Positions 1 to 7,681 are shown, counted from the stretch's first letter. The stretch is DNA of 16,707 nt from Bacillota bacterium (GCA_012841005.1 DUVO01000103.1:1-16707), one strand, 5' to 3'. The notes: generated from the sequence alone by a model not told the origin. Numbers and translations are program-made.

Positions 1-743
1 AGTCGTGCCAGGGCATGTACCATCTCCTGGGTCTTTTCCGGTGGCTCCAGGATGCTAAGCCGGCTGATAATATTCAGGGTGTTAAAGAGGAAATGGGGGT
101 TAATTTGGGACTGAAGGGCTTTCAGTTCTGTATCTTTTAGCGTTTTTTCCAATTCTGCCCGCATCCGTCTTTCCTCAATGAGATGGAGATCTTTGCGATG
201 CAGCTGCTCCTGGACAATACTGGCAAGCCCCTTTCCTACGACATAGTTGGCCATAATTGTAATTGATTTGGCTGCAGCTTCTAGTCTCCGCATGGAAATG
301 CGCTTGATTTTGTCATAGTACTCAACCATCTTTGGATCCTTTTCCCATTCAATTTGTGGAGGAATAATACGGGGGAGCAACTTTGTTTCCTCTTCAGACT
401 TCAGCACAACTTGTCCGGTCATCATGGACCCCAGGTGATGGTTCTCTACTACGATGGGTGCGGCTACATCAACCAGACCGGCATGACAGAGGTAAATAAA
501 TGGTTTGCCTAATTTTCTTGCTATCCGTCCCGCTTCAAAATCTGATTGTATGCACATTGCTTCTCCCTTTGGGTTGCTGCGCATTCTTTTGCAAAAGGAA
601 GTAAAATTGCCGATGCCCGTTACGGGTTTACCCCACCTATCGCTAACTAGGGTTGCCAACTGTGTTGCTTCACAAAAGGAATCTTGGATTTCCTGAAGCA
701 CATCTACATCGGCCAGATCGCAGAGATGAAAGAATTCATTCAT
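1..743 (-). CDS. PocR-domain LytS-type sensor histidine kinase (partial, C-terminus off window)
   Basis: Reading the minus strand from ATG at 743-741 gives 247 residues without a stop, continuing beyond position 1. An SD-like GGAGGGG lies at 754-760 on the plus-strand numbering. Residues about 5-170 look like a PocR ligand-sensing domain, with cysteines at 51, 64 and 86 and the stretch GKPFIYLCHAGLVDVAAPI typical of that family. A short helical linker follows (about 175-210), then the LytS/His_kinase signature QINPHFLFNTLN with the likely phospho-accepting His217. The ATPase domain is missing from the window. PocR domains are known from PocR, the propanediol/cobalamin regulator of enteric bacteria, so I infer that this kinase senses propanediol or a similar small molecule. 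It is divergent from the pdu operon, and its partner response regulator (AraC/YesN type would be usual) probably lies further left. Recognition of both domains is firm; the ligand is inference. Confidence 0.88.
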   Translation of the reverse strand, partial: MNEFFHLCDLADVDVLQEIQDSFCEATQLATLVSDRWGKPVTGIGNFTSFCKRMRSNPKGEAMCIQSDFEAGRIARKLGKPFIYLCHAGLVDVAAPIVVENHHLGSMMTGQVVLKSEEETKLLPRIIPPQIEWEKDPKMVEYYDKIKRISMRRLEAAAKSITIMANYVVGKGLASIVQEQLHRKDLHLIEERRMRAELEKTLKDTELKALQSQINPHFLFNTLNIISRLSILEPPEKTQEMVHALAR

Positions 744-792
744 AAGCGAAACTCCCCTCCTTCTGGAAAAGGCATCGAGACAGGTATGGTAT

Positions 793-822
793 GCTATAGA
801 TAATTACGCATAATATTGCCAA
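793..822 (-). promoter_or_regulatory. Candidate promoter of the sensor kinase gene
   Basis: On the minus strand a -35-like TTGGCA (822-817) and a -10-like TATAGC (798-793) are separated by 18 bases, about 50 bases upstream of the kinase start codon. Each hexamer has four matches or so to the sigma-A consensus, so the call is tentative. Confidence 0.35.
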
Positions 823-826
823 TATT
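812..826. promoter_or_regulatory. Palindromic operator candidate in the divergent region
   Basis: AATATTG-C-CAATATT is a perfect 7-1-7 inverted repeat. It covers the proposed -35 box of the kinase gene. A related imperfect element, ATTGT-AGA-ACAAT, lies at 929-941 on the pdu side. Paired palindromes in a divergent promoter region fit a regulator that controls both directions, but no protein can be assigned from the sequence. Confidence 0.35.
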
Positions 827-953
827 GTACTTCTACAGAGCAAGATTGTATTCCTGCCGGTTACAATAAAACACCCTCCGCAATGTAAAAATAGCAATAA
901 AGTATTGAAGAGGCAATTACGTCCTAATATTGTAGAACAATTTCTGCATTGAA

Positions 954-1000
954 GCTCCCCGTGCAACACTATAAAGTGTGCTGAGGGGGCATATTTTTTT
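954..1000 (+). terminator. Terminator-like hairpin in the pdu leader (possible attenuator)
   Basis: GCTCCCC (954-960) pairs with AGGGGGC (984-990) and ACACT (966-970) with AGTGT (975-979) around an ATAA loop, with GC (963-964) and GC (980-981) pairing between them and a few mismatches. It is followed at once by ATATTTTTTT (991-1000). This is the classical form of an intrinsic terminator on the plus strand. It lies about 240 bases before pduA and after the only divergent gene, so there is no upstream plus-strand gene in the window for it to end. It could be an attenuator or the end of a short transcript. Confidence 0.6.
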
Positions 1001-1242
1001 GTCCTTGGCGAAAAGAGAACAACAATATAGTGCTAGTCAGCACCAAGAAGTAACAAAGGGTTTAGTCCACAGAACACTAATTCTGAAGATAAGAGAGAAA
1101 AAATCATAAGACACGTGAGAGGAACTTTTTTGTAAAACAGTCTTGGCAATCATACTTCAAGAGTATTGGGTTCTGCAGGTGGTGAAAAGCGGCCGAAAGG
1201 AGGGAAGAAGATAATAATTACAGGTAGAAAGGAGGTAGGCAA

Positions 1243-1521
1243 TTGTCGCAAGAGGCGTTAGGGATGGTAGAGACAATGGGTCTGATCGGTTCTATAGAGG
1301 CGGCTGATGCTATGGTAAAGGCAGCCAATGTTTTTTTGCTGGGCTACCAAAAGATAGGGCACGGTCTGGTTACAGTAATGGTACGGGGGGATGTGGGGGC
1401 AGTTAAAGCAGCTACTGATGCTGGTGCAGCGGCGGCAGCAAAGGTGGGAGAAGTAAAGGCGGTACATGTAATCCCGCGGCCCCATATGGATGTGGAAAAG
1501 CTGCTACCACAAAAACCGTAA
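1243..1521 (+). CDS. pduA: PduA-like BMC hexamer shell protein, His at pore position
   Basis: A 92-residue single-BMC-domain (BMC-H) shell protein very close to PduA/PduJ: it has ALGMVET near the N-terminus, DAMVKAANV with the edge lysine at 26, [15 protein letters not shown] in the middle and HVIPRPH near the C-terminus. Hexamers of this type tile the microcompartment facets, and their central pores let diol substrate in. The TTG start at 1243 is chosen because AAAGGAGG (1228-1235) sits 7 bases upstream. It is the first gene of the operon, 21 bases ahead of pduB. The pore loop reads KIGHG with His40, where PduA and the second paralogue at 8270 have KIGSG with Ser40. Family assignment is secure; the name pduA rather than pduJ rests on its position next to pduB. 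Confidence 0.95.
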   Translation: MSQEALGMVETMGLIGSIEAADAMVKAANVFLLGYQKIGHGLVTVMVRGDVGAVKAATDAGAAAAAKVGEVKAVHVIPRPHMDVEKLLPQKP

Positions 1522-1542
1522 ATGCCAAGGGGGTGAAATTGA

Positions 1543-2325
1543 GTGAAAGAAGAGCAAATTGTTCAGCAGGTAATGGAGGAGGTACGTAAACAGATGGGTA
1601 GTGCTGGTACAGATAAATTTGTTCCCAACAGGGGCGGCACCTTTACAGAATTTGTGGGGACTGCCTTTGGCGATACTGTTGGTCTTGTAATAGCCCACGT
1701 AGATCCGGTAATTCACGAAAAACTGGGGATTGATCCGAAATATAAGTCACTGGGAATTCTAGGTGCCAGGACCGGTGCTGGGCCCCAGCTAATGGCTGCT
1801 GATGAAGCTGTGAAGGCCAGCAATTCGGAGGTAGTCCTGCTGGAAATGCCGCGGGATACCAAGGGGAATGGTGGTCATGGATGCCTACTTCTTTTTGGAG
1901 CAGAAGAGGTTTCTGATGCCAGGCGGGCTGTAGAGATTGCCTTAAAAAACCTGGAATATCTCTTTGGTGATATCTATATGAATGAGGCCGGGTTTATTGA
2001 ACTACAGTATACGGCTCGGGCCAGCTATGCCTTAAACAAGTATATGGGCGCTCCATTGGGCAAAGCGTGGGGCCTTATTGTCGGTTGCCCGGCTGGAGCT
2101 GGTGTTTTGATGGCTGATGCAGCGGTAAAGGCGGCCAATGTGGAAATTGTTAATTTCGCCAGTCCCGCTCGGGGAACCAGCCATAGCAACGAGTTTATGA
2201 TTATGATTAGCGGTGATTCCGGGGCAGTCAAGCAGGCTGTTATAGCGGGGAGGGAAATGGGTTTGAAGGTACTAGGTACTATGGGTGAGGTGCCCCAATC
2301 TCTCCAGGTGCCATATATCAAGTAA
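1543..2325 (+). CDS. pduB: PduB, tandem-BMC trimer shell protein
   Basis: The 260-residue product has two fused, permuted BMC domains: the first at about 40-145, with GARTGAGPQLMAADEAVKA, and the second at about 155-255, with GAGVLMADAAVKAANVEIV and ISGDSGAVKQAV. This matches the PduB/EtuB-type trimer, one of the main shell proteins. The N-terminal segment EEQIVQQVMEEVRKQM (residues 3-18) is a predicted amphipathic helix; in Salmonella the PduB N-terminus ties the enzyme core to the shell. The GTG start follows a GGGGGTG-type ribosome site. Length fits full-length PduB, including the N-terminal extension. It lies between pduA and pduC, as in the enteric operon. Confidence 0.95.
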   Translation: MKEEQIVQQVMEEVRKQMGSAGTDKFVPNRGGTFTEFVGTAFGDTVGLVIAHVDPVIHEKLGIDPKYKSLGILGARTGAGPQLMAADEAVKASNSEVVLLEMPRDTKGNGGHGCLLLFGAEEVSDARRAVEIALKNLEYLFGDIYMNEAGFIELQYTARASYALNKYMGAPLGKAWGLIVGCPAGAGVLMADAAVKAANVEIVNFASPARGTSHSNEFMIMISGDSGAVKQAVIAGREMGLKVLGTMGEVPQSLQVPYIK

Positions 2326-2347
2326 GATAGAAGGGATGTGAATTAGG

Positions 2348-4036
2348 ATGGCTGAGAGAAAGGAATTCAAGAACAAGCGGTTCCAGATACTGTCTGAAAA
2401 ACCGGTTAACCGTCATACCTACCTTAAGGATTGGCCGGAGGTTGGCATTACAGCCCATGATGGTGTCAATGATCCTAAACCAAGTATTAAGATAGAAAAT
2501 GGACTCGTTGTCGAAATGGATGGTACTCGTCGTGAAGACTTTGATATGATCGAACGTTTTGTAGCCGACTACTTTATTGACCCGGAACAGGCAGAAAAAT
2601 CAATGACCATGGATTCCACAGCAATTGCCAAGATGCTGGTGGATATTTGTGTACCCCGGGAAGAAATAATTCAGATTGCCAAGGGTTTTACCCCCGCCAA
2701 ATTCAAAGAGGTCGTTACCCAATTAGATGAATGTGAAATCATGATGGGGATCCATAAACTACGGGCCCGGAAGCGGCCGGGAAACCAGTGTCATTGTACC
2801 AATGAGCCTGACAATCCTGTTCAAATGGCAGCCGACTGTGCGGAGGCCCGCCTTCGGGGCTTTGATGAGGCTGAAGCAACCACCGGGGTCGCTCCTATCG
2901 CTCCCCTAAACTCTGTTGCCTTATTGGTAGGCGGGCAAGTACCCAATGTGGGCCTCCTCTGCCAAAATGCTGTTGAGGAAGCAGTAGAGCTACAGTTGGG
3001 GATGCGTGGCTTAACAACCTATGCGGAAACTGTTTCTGTTTATGGTACTGAGCGGGTATTTGCAGATGGTGATGATACTCCCTGGTCGAAAATGTTTTTG
3101 GCATCTGCTTATGCTTCCCGAGGTCTGAAACTGCGGTTTACCTCGGGTTCCGGTTCTGAAGTCCAGATGGGGGCTGCGGAAGGTAAATCTATGCTTTACC
3201 ACGAGATCAAATGTATCATGTTAACCCGGGGAGCCGGTGTTCAAGGACTGCAAAATGGTGCGGTAAGCTGTAATGGGATCGCGATGAGTGTAGCCGGTGG
3301 TGTTAACTCGGTACACATGGAGAATCTGGTTACTGCCATGTGTGACCTGGAAAATGCCTCCAGTAATGACCAGATTTTCTCTCCCTCTGACCTGCGCCGT
3401 GCCGCCCGCACCTTCCCCTTAATGTGGGCGGGGACTGACTTCATTTTTTCCGGATATGGCTGTATGCCCAACTATGATAACATGTTTGCCGGTGCCAACT
3501 TTGACTCCAATGACTATGATGACTACCTGGTTATTCAGAGGGACCTAGTGGTAGACGGTGGCTTACGCCCGGTAACGGAAGAGGAAGTGACTGCAGTAAG
3601 AAACAGGGCTGCCCGGGCTATTCAAGCTGTGTATCGGGAAATGGGCTGGCCGGAAATCACTGATGAAGAGGTGGAGGCCGCCACCTATGCTAATGGTAGC
3701 CGTGACATGCCACCAAGGGATATCCGGGCAGACCTGGACGCAGCCCGGGAAATGATGAAGCAAAGGGTGACGGGTGTTGATATAATCCGGGCACTGGCAA
3801 AGACCGGTTTTGAGGATATCGCGGAACGGATTCTAAAGATGCAGATTCATAAGATTGCCGGTGATTTTCTCCACACCTCAGCGATAATTACGCCGGAGAA
3901 CAAGGTCCTGGCGGCTGTAAATAATCTCAATGATTACCAGGGTCCCGGAACCGGTTACCGGTTACAGTTCTATCCTGAAAGATGGAACGAGATTAAGAGT
4001 ATCCCCCAGGAGTCATCTCCTGAGGACTATGAATAA
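2348..4036 (+). CDS. pduC: PduC, B12-dependent propanediol dehydratase large subunit
   Basis: The catalytic subunit (562 residues) of adenosylcobalamin-dependent diol dehydratase converts 1,2-propanediol to propionaldehyde, and glycerol to 3-hydroxypropionaldehyde. By eye it aligns over its whole length with the Klebsiella oxytoca enzyme, with an offset of 6 residues. The known active-site residues are all kept: Gln147, His149 (NQCHCTN), Glu176, Glu227 (TTYAETVS), Gln302 (GLQNG), Asp341 (SSNDQ) and Ser368 (FIFSGY). DGDDTPWSK and NYDNMFAGANFD are further family signatures. The shine site before ATG 2348 is weak (AAGGG at about 2331-2335). Genes for the medium and small subunits follow directly. 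Diol rather than glycerol dehydratase is favoured by the pdu context, not by a diagnostic residue. Confidence 0.97.
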   Translation: MAERKEFKNKRFQILSEKPVNRHTYLKDWPEVGITAHDGVNDPKPSIKIENGLVVEMDGTRREDFDMIERFVADYFIDPEQAEKSMTMDSTAIAKMLVDICVPREEIIQIAKGFTPAKFKEVVTQLDECEIMMGIHKLRARKRPGNQCHCTNEPDNPVQMAADCAEARLRGFDEAEATTGVAPIAPLNSVALLVGGQVPNVGLLCQNAVEEAVELQLGMRGLTTYAETVSVYGTERVFADGDDTPWSKMFLASAYASRGLKLRFTSGSGSEVQMGAAEGKSMLYHEIKCIMLTRGAGVQGLQNGAVSCNGIAMSVAGGVNSVHMENLVTAMCDLENASSNDQIFSPSDLRRAARTFPLMWAGTDFIFSGYGCMPNYDNMFAGANFDSNDYDDYLVIQRDLVVDGGLRPVTEEEVTAVRNRAARAIQAVYREMGWPEITDEEVEAATYANGSRDMPPRDIRADLDAAREMMKQRVTGVDIIRALAKTGFEDIAERILKMQIHKIAGDFLHTSAIITPENKVLAAVNNLNDYQGPGTGYRLQFYPERWNEIKSIPQESSPEDYE

Positions 4037-4073
4037 ACGCCCAGCAGGGGAAAGAAGGAAAGGGGTGTAACTT

Positions 4074-4730
4074 GTGCAGATCAGTCAAGAAATGGTGCAA
4101 CAGATTGTGAGTCAAGTACTGGCGGAAATGAAGGCGGCTCCACCACAACCGAGCGTAAGCGCCGTTTTAGCTGCAGAGGGAAAATTGACGCTGCGTGATA
4201 AAGGGGTTGCCCAGAAGGGGACAAATGCCAAGGAGGTTGTGATCGGGGTGGCCCCGGCCTTTGGAAAAAACCTTCACTATACGATTAAGAAACTTCCCCA
4301 TGATCAGATCCTCCGGGAGATTATGGCCGGAATAGAAGAAGAGGGCTGCACCGCCCGGATAGTTCGGATTACCCGAACCGGTGATCTTGGTCATATTGGC
4401 AATCGTGCTGCCAAATTATCCGGTTCCGGAATCGGGATTGGATTACAGTCCAAGGGAACCATTGTCATTCACCAAAAAGACCTATTCCCTCTTACCAACC
4501 TGGAACTCTTCCCATTGTCGCCGATCCTTACTTTAGAGAAGTACCGGGCCATAGGCCGCAATGCTGCTAAATACGCCAAGGGGGAAAATCCTACACCAGT
4601 TCCGGTTAAATTGGATGAAACAGTGCTTCCCCTCTACCAACCGATTGCTGTGTTATTGCATAACAAGGAAGTGTTGGATATTGTCCACCGCGGTGATGAC
4701 ATTGAGCTGGAGGCCCAATTCAAAGAATAA
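4074..4730 (+). CDS. pduD: PduD, propanediol dehydratase medium subunit
   Basis: A 218-residue medium (beta) subunit of diol dehydratase, which helps hold adenosylcobalamin between itself and PduC. Family features include EVVIGVAPAFGKNLHYTI, ARIVRITRTGDLGHIG, GIGIGLQSKGT and PLSPILTLEKYRAIGRNAA. Residues 2-20 form an amphipathic helix (EMVQQIVSQVLAEMK), then a proline-rich linker; in Salmonella the PduD N-terminus is an encapsulation peptide that directs the whole dehydratase into the compartment. The GTG start at 4074 follows AAGGAAAGGGG at 4055-4064. It is 37 bases from pduC and 18 from the preferred start of pduE. Confidence 0.96.
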   Translation: MQISQEMVQQIVSQVLAEMKAAPPQPSVSAVLAAEGKLTLRDKGVAQKGTNAKEVVIGVAPAFGKNLHYTIKKLPHDQILREIMAGIEEEGCTARIVRITRTGDLGHIGNRAAKLSGSGIGIGLQSKGTIVIHQKDLFPLTNLELFPLSPILTLEKYRAIGRNAAKYAKGENPTPVPVKLDETVLPLYQPIAVLLHNKEVLDIVHRGDDIELEAQFKE

Positions 4731-4748
4731 TTACTGGAGGTGAATTCT

Positions 4749-5243
4749 GTGGATGCCAAGAACATTGAGCAGATTGTCAAGGAAGTCATGAAGTCGATGA
4801 ATAACCAAGGGGCGCCCGCACAGGGGAATCCCGGAGCTAAACTGACACGAAGAGATTTCCCCCTGCTGGAGAAACGGCCTGAGTTGCTGCGGAGCCGTTC
4901 CGGATTGGGACTCAATGAGATTAATCTGGACAAGGTAGTAAAAGGCGAGATCAATGCTGAAGATCTGACTATTCATCCTGAGACACTGGAAATGCATGCA
5001 CAGATCTGCGAGGATATGGGCCGGAACCAGATGGCTGCTAGCTTTCGCCGGGCTGCTGAATTAACGGCAGTTCCCGATGAGCGGATTCTGGAGATCTACG
5101 ATCAACTTAGGCCATATCGGTGTACAAAACAGGAACTCTTGGACATTGCCGAAGAATTGGAAACCAAATACAGTGCTAAAATGAATGCGGAACTGGTTCG
5201 GGAAGCTGCAGAAGTATATGAACAGAGGGAAATGCTCCGGTAA
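4749..5243 (+). CDS. pduE: PduE, propanediol dehydratase small subunit
   Basis: The small (gamma) subunit of diol dehydratase. The core has DFPLLEKRPELLRS, SGLGLNEINLDKVVKGEI, LTIHPETLEMHAQICEDMGR and RILEIYDQLRPYRCT, all typical. I prefer the GTG at 4749 (164 residues) over the in-frame GTG at 4740, because the ribosome site TGGAGGTG (4735-4742) would overlap the earlier start but stands 6 bases before the later one. The N-terminal stretch KNIEQIVKEVMKSM is a possible second targeting helix, similar to that on PduD. A stem-loop lies between this gene and pduG. Confidence 0.95.
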   Translation: MDAKNIEQIVKEVMKSMNNQGAPAQGNPGAKLTRRDFPLLEKRPELLRSRSGLGLNEINLDKVVKGEINAEDLTIHPETLEMHAQICEDMGRNQMAASFRRAAELTAVPDERILEIYDQLRPYRCTKQELLDIAEELETKYSAKMNAELVREAAEVYEQREMLR

Positions 5244-5254
5244 CTTAAGTTTTA

Positions 5255-5298
5255 GGAGGGTGCAGGGGCTGACAACCTGTCCCTGCATCTATTCCTCC
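5255..5298 (+). promoter_or_regulatory. Intercistronic stem-loop between pduE and pduG
   Basis: TGCAGGG (5261-5267) pairs perfectly with CCCTGCA (5281-5287), and an outer GGAGG (5255-5259) can pair with CCTCC (5294-5298). There is no T-tract, so it is not a simple terminator. It could protect or separate the dehydratase part of the transcript from the reactivase part. The pairing is visible; the function is inferred. Confidence 0.5.
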
Positions 5299-5314
5299 AG
5301 GGTGAGGTGATGGT

Positions 5315-7156
5315 ATGCAACTAGTTGCGGGGGTTGATATTGGTAACTCCACAACAGAGGTAGCCCTTGCGGAAATTGAGGGGAGCAGGATCGAGTTTAT
5401 AGCTAGTGGTATTCACCCGACCACAGGCATAAAGGGTACGAAAGAGAATATCAATGGGATCCTATCAGCCCTAGATGATGCGCTCAGGAAAAGCCAGTAC
5501 GAGTTTTCCGATATTGCCTCTATACAAATTAATGAAGCAAGTCCTGTCATCGGCGATGTTGCCATGGAGACCATAACAGAGACTATAATTACGGAATCGA
5601 CCATGATTGGGCATAATCCTTCTACCCCCGGCGGCGTAGGCCTCGGATTGGGAAAGACCATGGCGTTTTCTGACGTGGAGCATTATCAAGGAGACGAGGA
5701 GATAATAGTCTGTATTCCTCGGGATATTGATTTCGCTGTTGCCGCCCAGATCTTAAACCAGAAGCTGGCCAGTGGGGTTAAGGTTAGGGGAGCCATCGCA
5801 CAGAACAATGATGGTGTGTTGATTTGTAACCGCCTACAGAAAACACTCCCTATTATTGATGAGGTTGCACATCTGGAAAAGGTTCCCCTGGGGATGCAGG
5901 CGGCAGTGGAGGTCGCTGCACCGGGTAAAAGCATTGAGACCCTCTCAAACCCCTATGGAATCGCCACTGTCTTTTCCTTGAACCCAGAGGAGACTAAACT
6001 GATAGTCCCGGTGGCCAGGGCTTTAATTGGAAACAGATCGGCGGTAGTTATTCGCACCCCCCAAGGGGATGTCCATGAACGGAGGATACCTGCGGGGAAG
6101 CTTATAATATTGGGTGAACGCCACAAGGCGGAAGTAGATGTTGAGCTAGGCGCCGCGGAAATAATGGATTCGGTGGAAAAGATTAAACCACTCCAAGATG
6201 CCCAGGGGGAACCGGGCACAAACGTCGGCGGCATGCTGCAACGAGTGAAAAAAGTGATGGCCAATTTAACGGATCAAAACCCGGATAGTGTAGCTATTCA
6301 GGATATTTTAGCAGTAGACACCTTTGTACCCCAGGCAGTAAAAGGGGGCGTGGCCGGGGAGTCTGCCTTGGAAAGCGCCGTAGGTATCGCTGCTATGGTT
6401 AAGACCAACCGTTTACCTATGCAGCAAATTGCTGCTGCTCTTCAAGACAGAGTAGGCATCAAGGTGGAAATCGCCGGCATTGAAGCCAACATGGCTATCC
6501 TGGGTGCCCTCACCACTCCAGGAACGAATAAGCCCCTGGCCATTCTGGATATGGGTGCCGGTTCTACCGATGCGGCAATTATTACCGCAAAAAATGTGAT
6601 TTACTCCACCCACCTTGCCGGTGCCGGTGATATGGTTACAATGCTAATCAACTCGGAATTAGGCCTCGAGAATTCCGAACTGGCAGAGGAGATTAAAACA
6701 TATCCCTTGGCAAAGGTGGAAAGCATGTTCCATATTCGGCGCGAGGACGGAACAGTTCAATTTTTTGACCAGCCCCTTGACCCCCGCTTGTTTGCACGGG
6801 TGGTGATCCTGAAGGGTAACGGAGCCGATGATTTGACTCCCATCCCCACTGACTATTCTATGGAACGTATCCGGATGGTCAGGCAGGAATCCAAACGAAA
6901 GGTCTTTGTCACCAACGCCCTCCGTGCCCTGGGCAGAGTAGCTACTGATGGTAACATCAGGCTGGTTGATTTTGTGGTTATGGTAGGCGGGTCGGCCCTG
7001 GATTTTGAAATACCGGAAATGCTGACAGAGGCCCTGGCCGAATACAAGGTTGTGGCAGGTCGCGCTAATATTCGGGGGGTTGAAGGACCCCGAAATGCAG
7101 TGGCGACAGGGTTGGTGTTCTCCTATTTCTATCGGAACGGCGGTGGTGATAAGTAA
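5315..7156 (+). CDS. pduG: PduG, diol dehydratase reactivase large (ATPase) subunit
   Basis: The 613-residue large subunit of the diol dehydratase-reactivating factor, a chaperone-like ATPase that exchanges inactivated cobalamin for fresh cofactor in PduCDE. The actin/Hsp70-type ATP fold shows in the N-terminal VAGVDIGNSTTEVALA (phosphate loop 1, residues 4-19) and in ILDMGAGSTDAAII near residue 410 (phosphate loop 2). TPGGVGLGLG, PRDIDFAVAAQ, VGGSALDFEIPEML and GVEGPRNAVATGL are reactivase-family stretches. ATG 5315 follows GAGGTG at 5304-5309. Length equals that of enteric PduG (about 610). Its stop codon shares a base with the start of pduH (TAATG), which suggests coupled translation of the two subunits. 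Confidence 0.96.
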   Translation: MQLVAGVDIGNSTTEVALAEIEGSRIEFIASGIHPTTGIKGTKENINGILSALDDALRKSQYEFSDIASIQINEASPVIGDVAMETITETIITESTMIGHNPSTPGGVGLGLGKTMAFSDVEHYQGDEEIIVCIPRDIDFAVAAQILNQKLASGVKVRGAIAQNNDGVLICNRLQKTLPIIDEVAHLEKVPLGMQAAVEVAAPGKSIETLSNPYGIATVFSLNPEETKLIVPVARALIGNRSAVVIRTPQGDVHERRIPAGKLIILGERHKAEVDVELGAAEIMDSVEKIKPLQDAQGEPGTNVGGMLQRVKKVMANLTDQNPDSVAIQDILAVDTFVPQAVKGGVAGESALESAVGIAAMVKTNRLPMQQIAAALQDRVGIKVEIAGIEANMAILGALTTPGTNKPLAILDMGAGSTDAAIITAKNVIYSTHLAGAGDMVTMLINSELGLENSELAEEIKTYPLAKVESMFHIRREDGTVQFFDQPLDPRLFARVVILKGNGADDLTPIPTDYSMERIRMVRQESKRKVFVTNALRALGRVATDGNIRLVDFVVMVGGSALDFEIPEMLTEALAEYKVVAGRANIRGVEGPRNAVATGLVFSYFYRNGGGDK

Positions 7157-7638
7157 TGACGGAGCTCAATCTCAGCCCTCAAGATGCCCTCAGTGTTGTG
7201 GTTGTCCACCAGCCGGAGGCAGATCCGAACCTCCTCCAGCAGATATCCTATGGCCTGGAAGAAGAAGGTATACCGGCCCATTATTTACAGGGGGCTGGGG
7301 ATGCCCTGGGGTTGGCCCATTTAGGGGCGTCAGCTTCCAGTCTTGGGGTGGGGATAGGGATTGACAGTAATGGGACAGTATCCCTGACCCATTTTCGGAT
7401 GCCCCCCGGGATACCGGTAATGAATATAGCCGCCGAGGGTGTAAATATGACCAAGGCCCGGATGCTTGGAATCAATGCCGCCCGCTTGGTTAAGGGAAAC
7501 CCTTTTCAATTCTGGAAGGAAATGGGGGAAGAGGTGCCTGCCCCAGAATCCCCACCACGGGAAACACAACCTGGTGTCGATGATGCCTTTGTGCGGGAGA
7601 TTGCCACAGCTGTGGTCCGGGCCTTTAAGGGCAGCTGA
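7156..7638 (+). CDS. pduH: PduH, diol dehydratase reactivase small subunit, with a C-terminal tail
   Basis: The small subunit of the reactivating factor, which takes the place of the dehydratase beta subunit during cofactor exchange. Residues 14-115 carry the family pattern: VVVVHQPEADPNLLQQISYG, GLEEEGIPAHYL, ASASSLGVGIGIDSNG and the RMLGINAARLVKGNPF end. The product is 160 residues, whereas enteric PduH is about 116. The extra roughly 40 residues are a proline/glutamate-rich linker (PAPESPPRETQPG) and a final amphipathic helix, DAFVREIATAVVRAFKGS, which resembles the encapsulation helices on other proteins of this operon. Start ATG 7156 overlaps the pduG stop by one base. Confidence 0.93.
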   Translation: MTELNLSPQDALSVVVVHQPEADPNLLQQISYGLEEEGIPAHYLQGAGDALGLAHLGASASSLGVGIGIDSNGTVSLTHFRMPPGIPVMNIAAEGVNMTKARMLGINAARLVKGNPFQFWKEMGEEVPAPESPPRETQPGVDDAFVREIATAVVRAFKGS

Positions 7639-7681
7639 AGCTTGGCTTTCCCTTGGCGGAGCAGGAGGAGGTGAAAAGGTT

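Larger units (their letters stand above)
744..1242. promoter_or_regulatory. Divergent control region and pdu leader (no gene)
   Basis: About 500 bases without a convincing gene separate the kinase from the first shell gene. The region is AT-rich up to about 950. The best sigma-A-like pair facing the operon is TTGAAG (905-910) and TATTGT (928-933) with a 17-base spacer, which is weak. A terminator-like hairpin with a T-tract sits at 954-1000. The remaining roughly 240-base leader has small hairpins: GTGCT-agtc-AGCAC (1030-1043), CAGAA-cactaa-TTCTG (1070-1085) and ATACT-tcaag-AGTAT (1152-1166). I saw no cobalamin riboswitch consensus. The length and structure suggest regulation in the transcript as well as at the promoter. 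Confidence 0.5.

Noticed and set aside
505..696. Plus-strand 63-residue frame opposite the kinase
   Set aside because: It is a shadow of the PocR domain coding sequence on the other strand.
736..969. Minus-strand 77-residue frame upstream of the kinase
   Set aside because: It overlaps the control region and the start of the kinase in a different frame, has no ribosome site and has a composition unlike a normal protein.
930..1090. ANTAR-type paired hexaloop hairpins before the leader terminator, as in eut operons
   Set aside because: The small hairpins present do not show the A1/G4 hexaloop pattern and are not arranged as a pair overlapping the terminator.
1140..1165. Sigma-54-like promoter (TTGGCAATCATACTTC)
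   Set aside because: The -12 element lacks the required GC (it reads TC), so the match is to the -24 half only.
4740..4748. Earlier GTG start for pduE
   Set aside because: This GTG is part of the ribosome site TGGAGGTG; the GTG at 4749 has proper spacing.
7050..7364. 104-residue frame across the pduG/pduH junction
   Set aside because: It overlaps two secure genes in another frame and is rich in Pro, Gly, Cys and Trp, as expected of an off-frame reading.
7466..7681. N-terminal extension of about 72 residues on the PduK-like frame
   Set aside because: It overlaps pduH in another frame, has no resemblance to shell proteins, and a strong ribosome site precedes the TTG at 7682.
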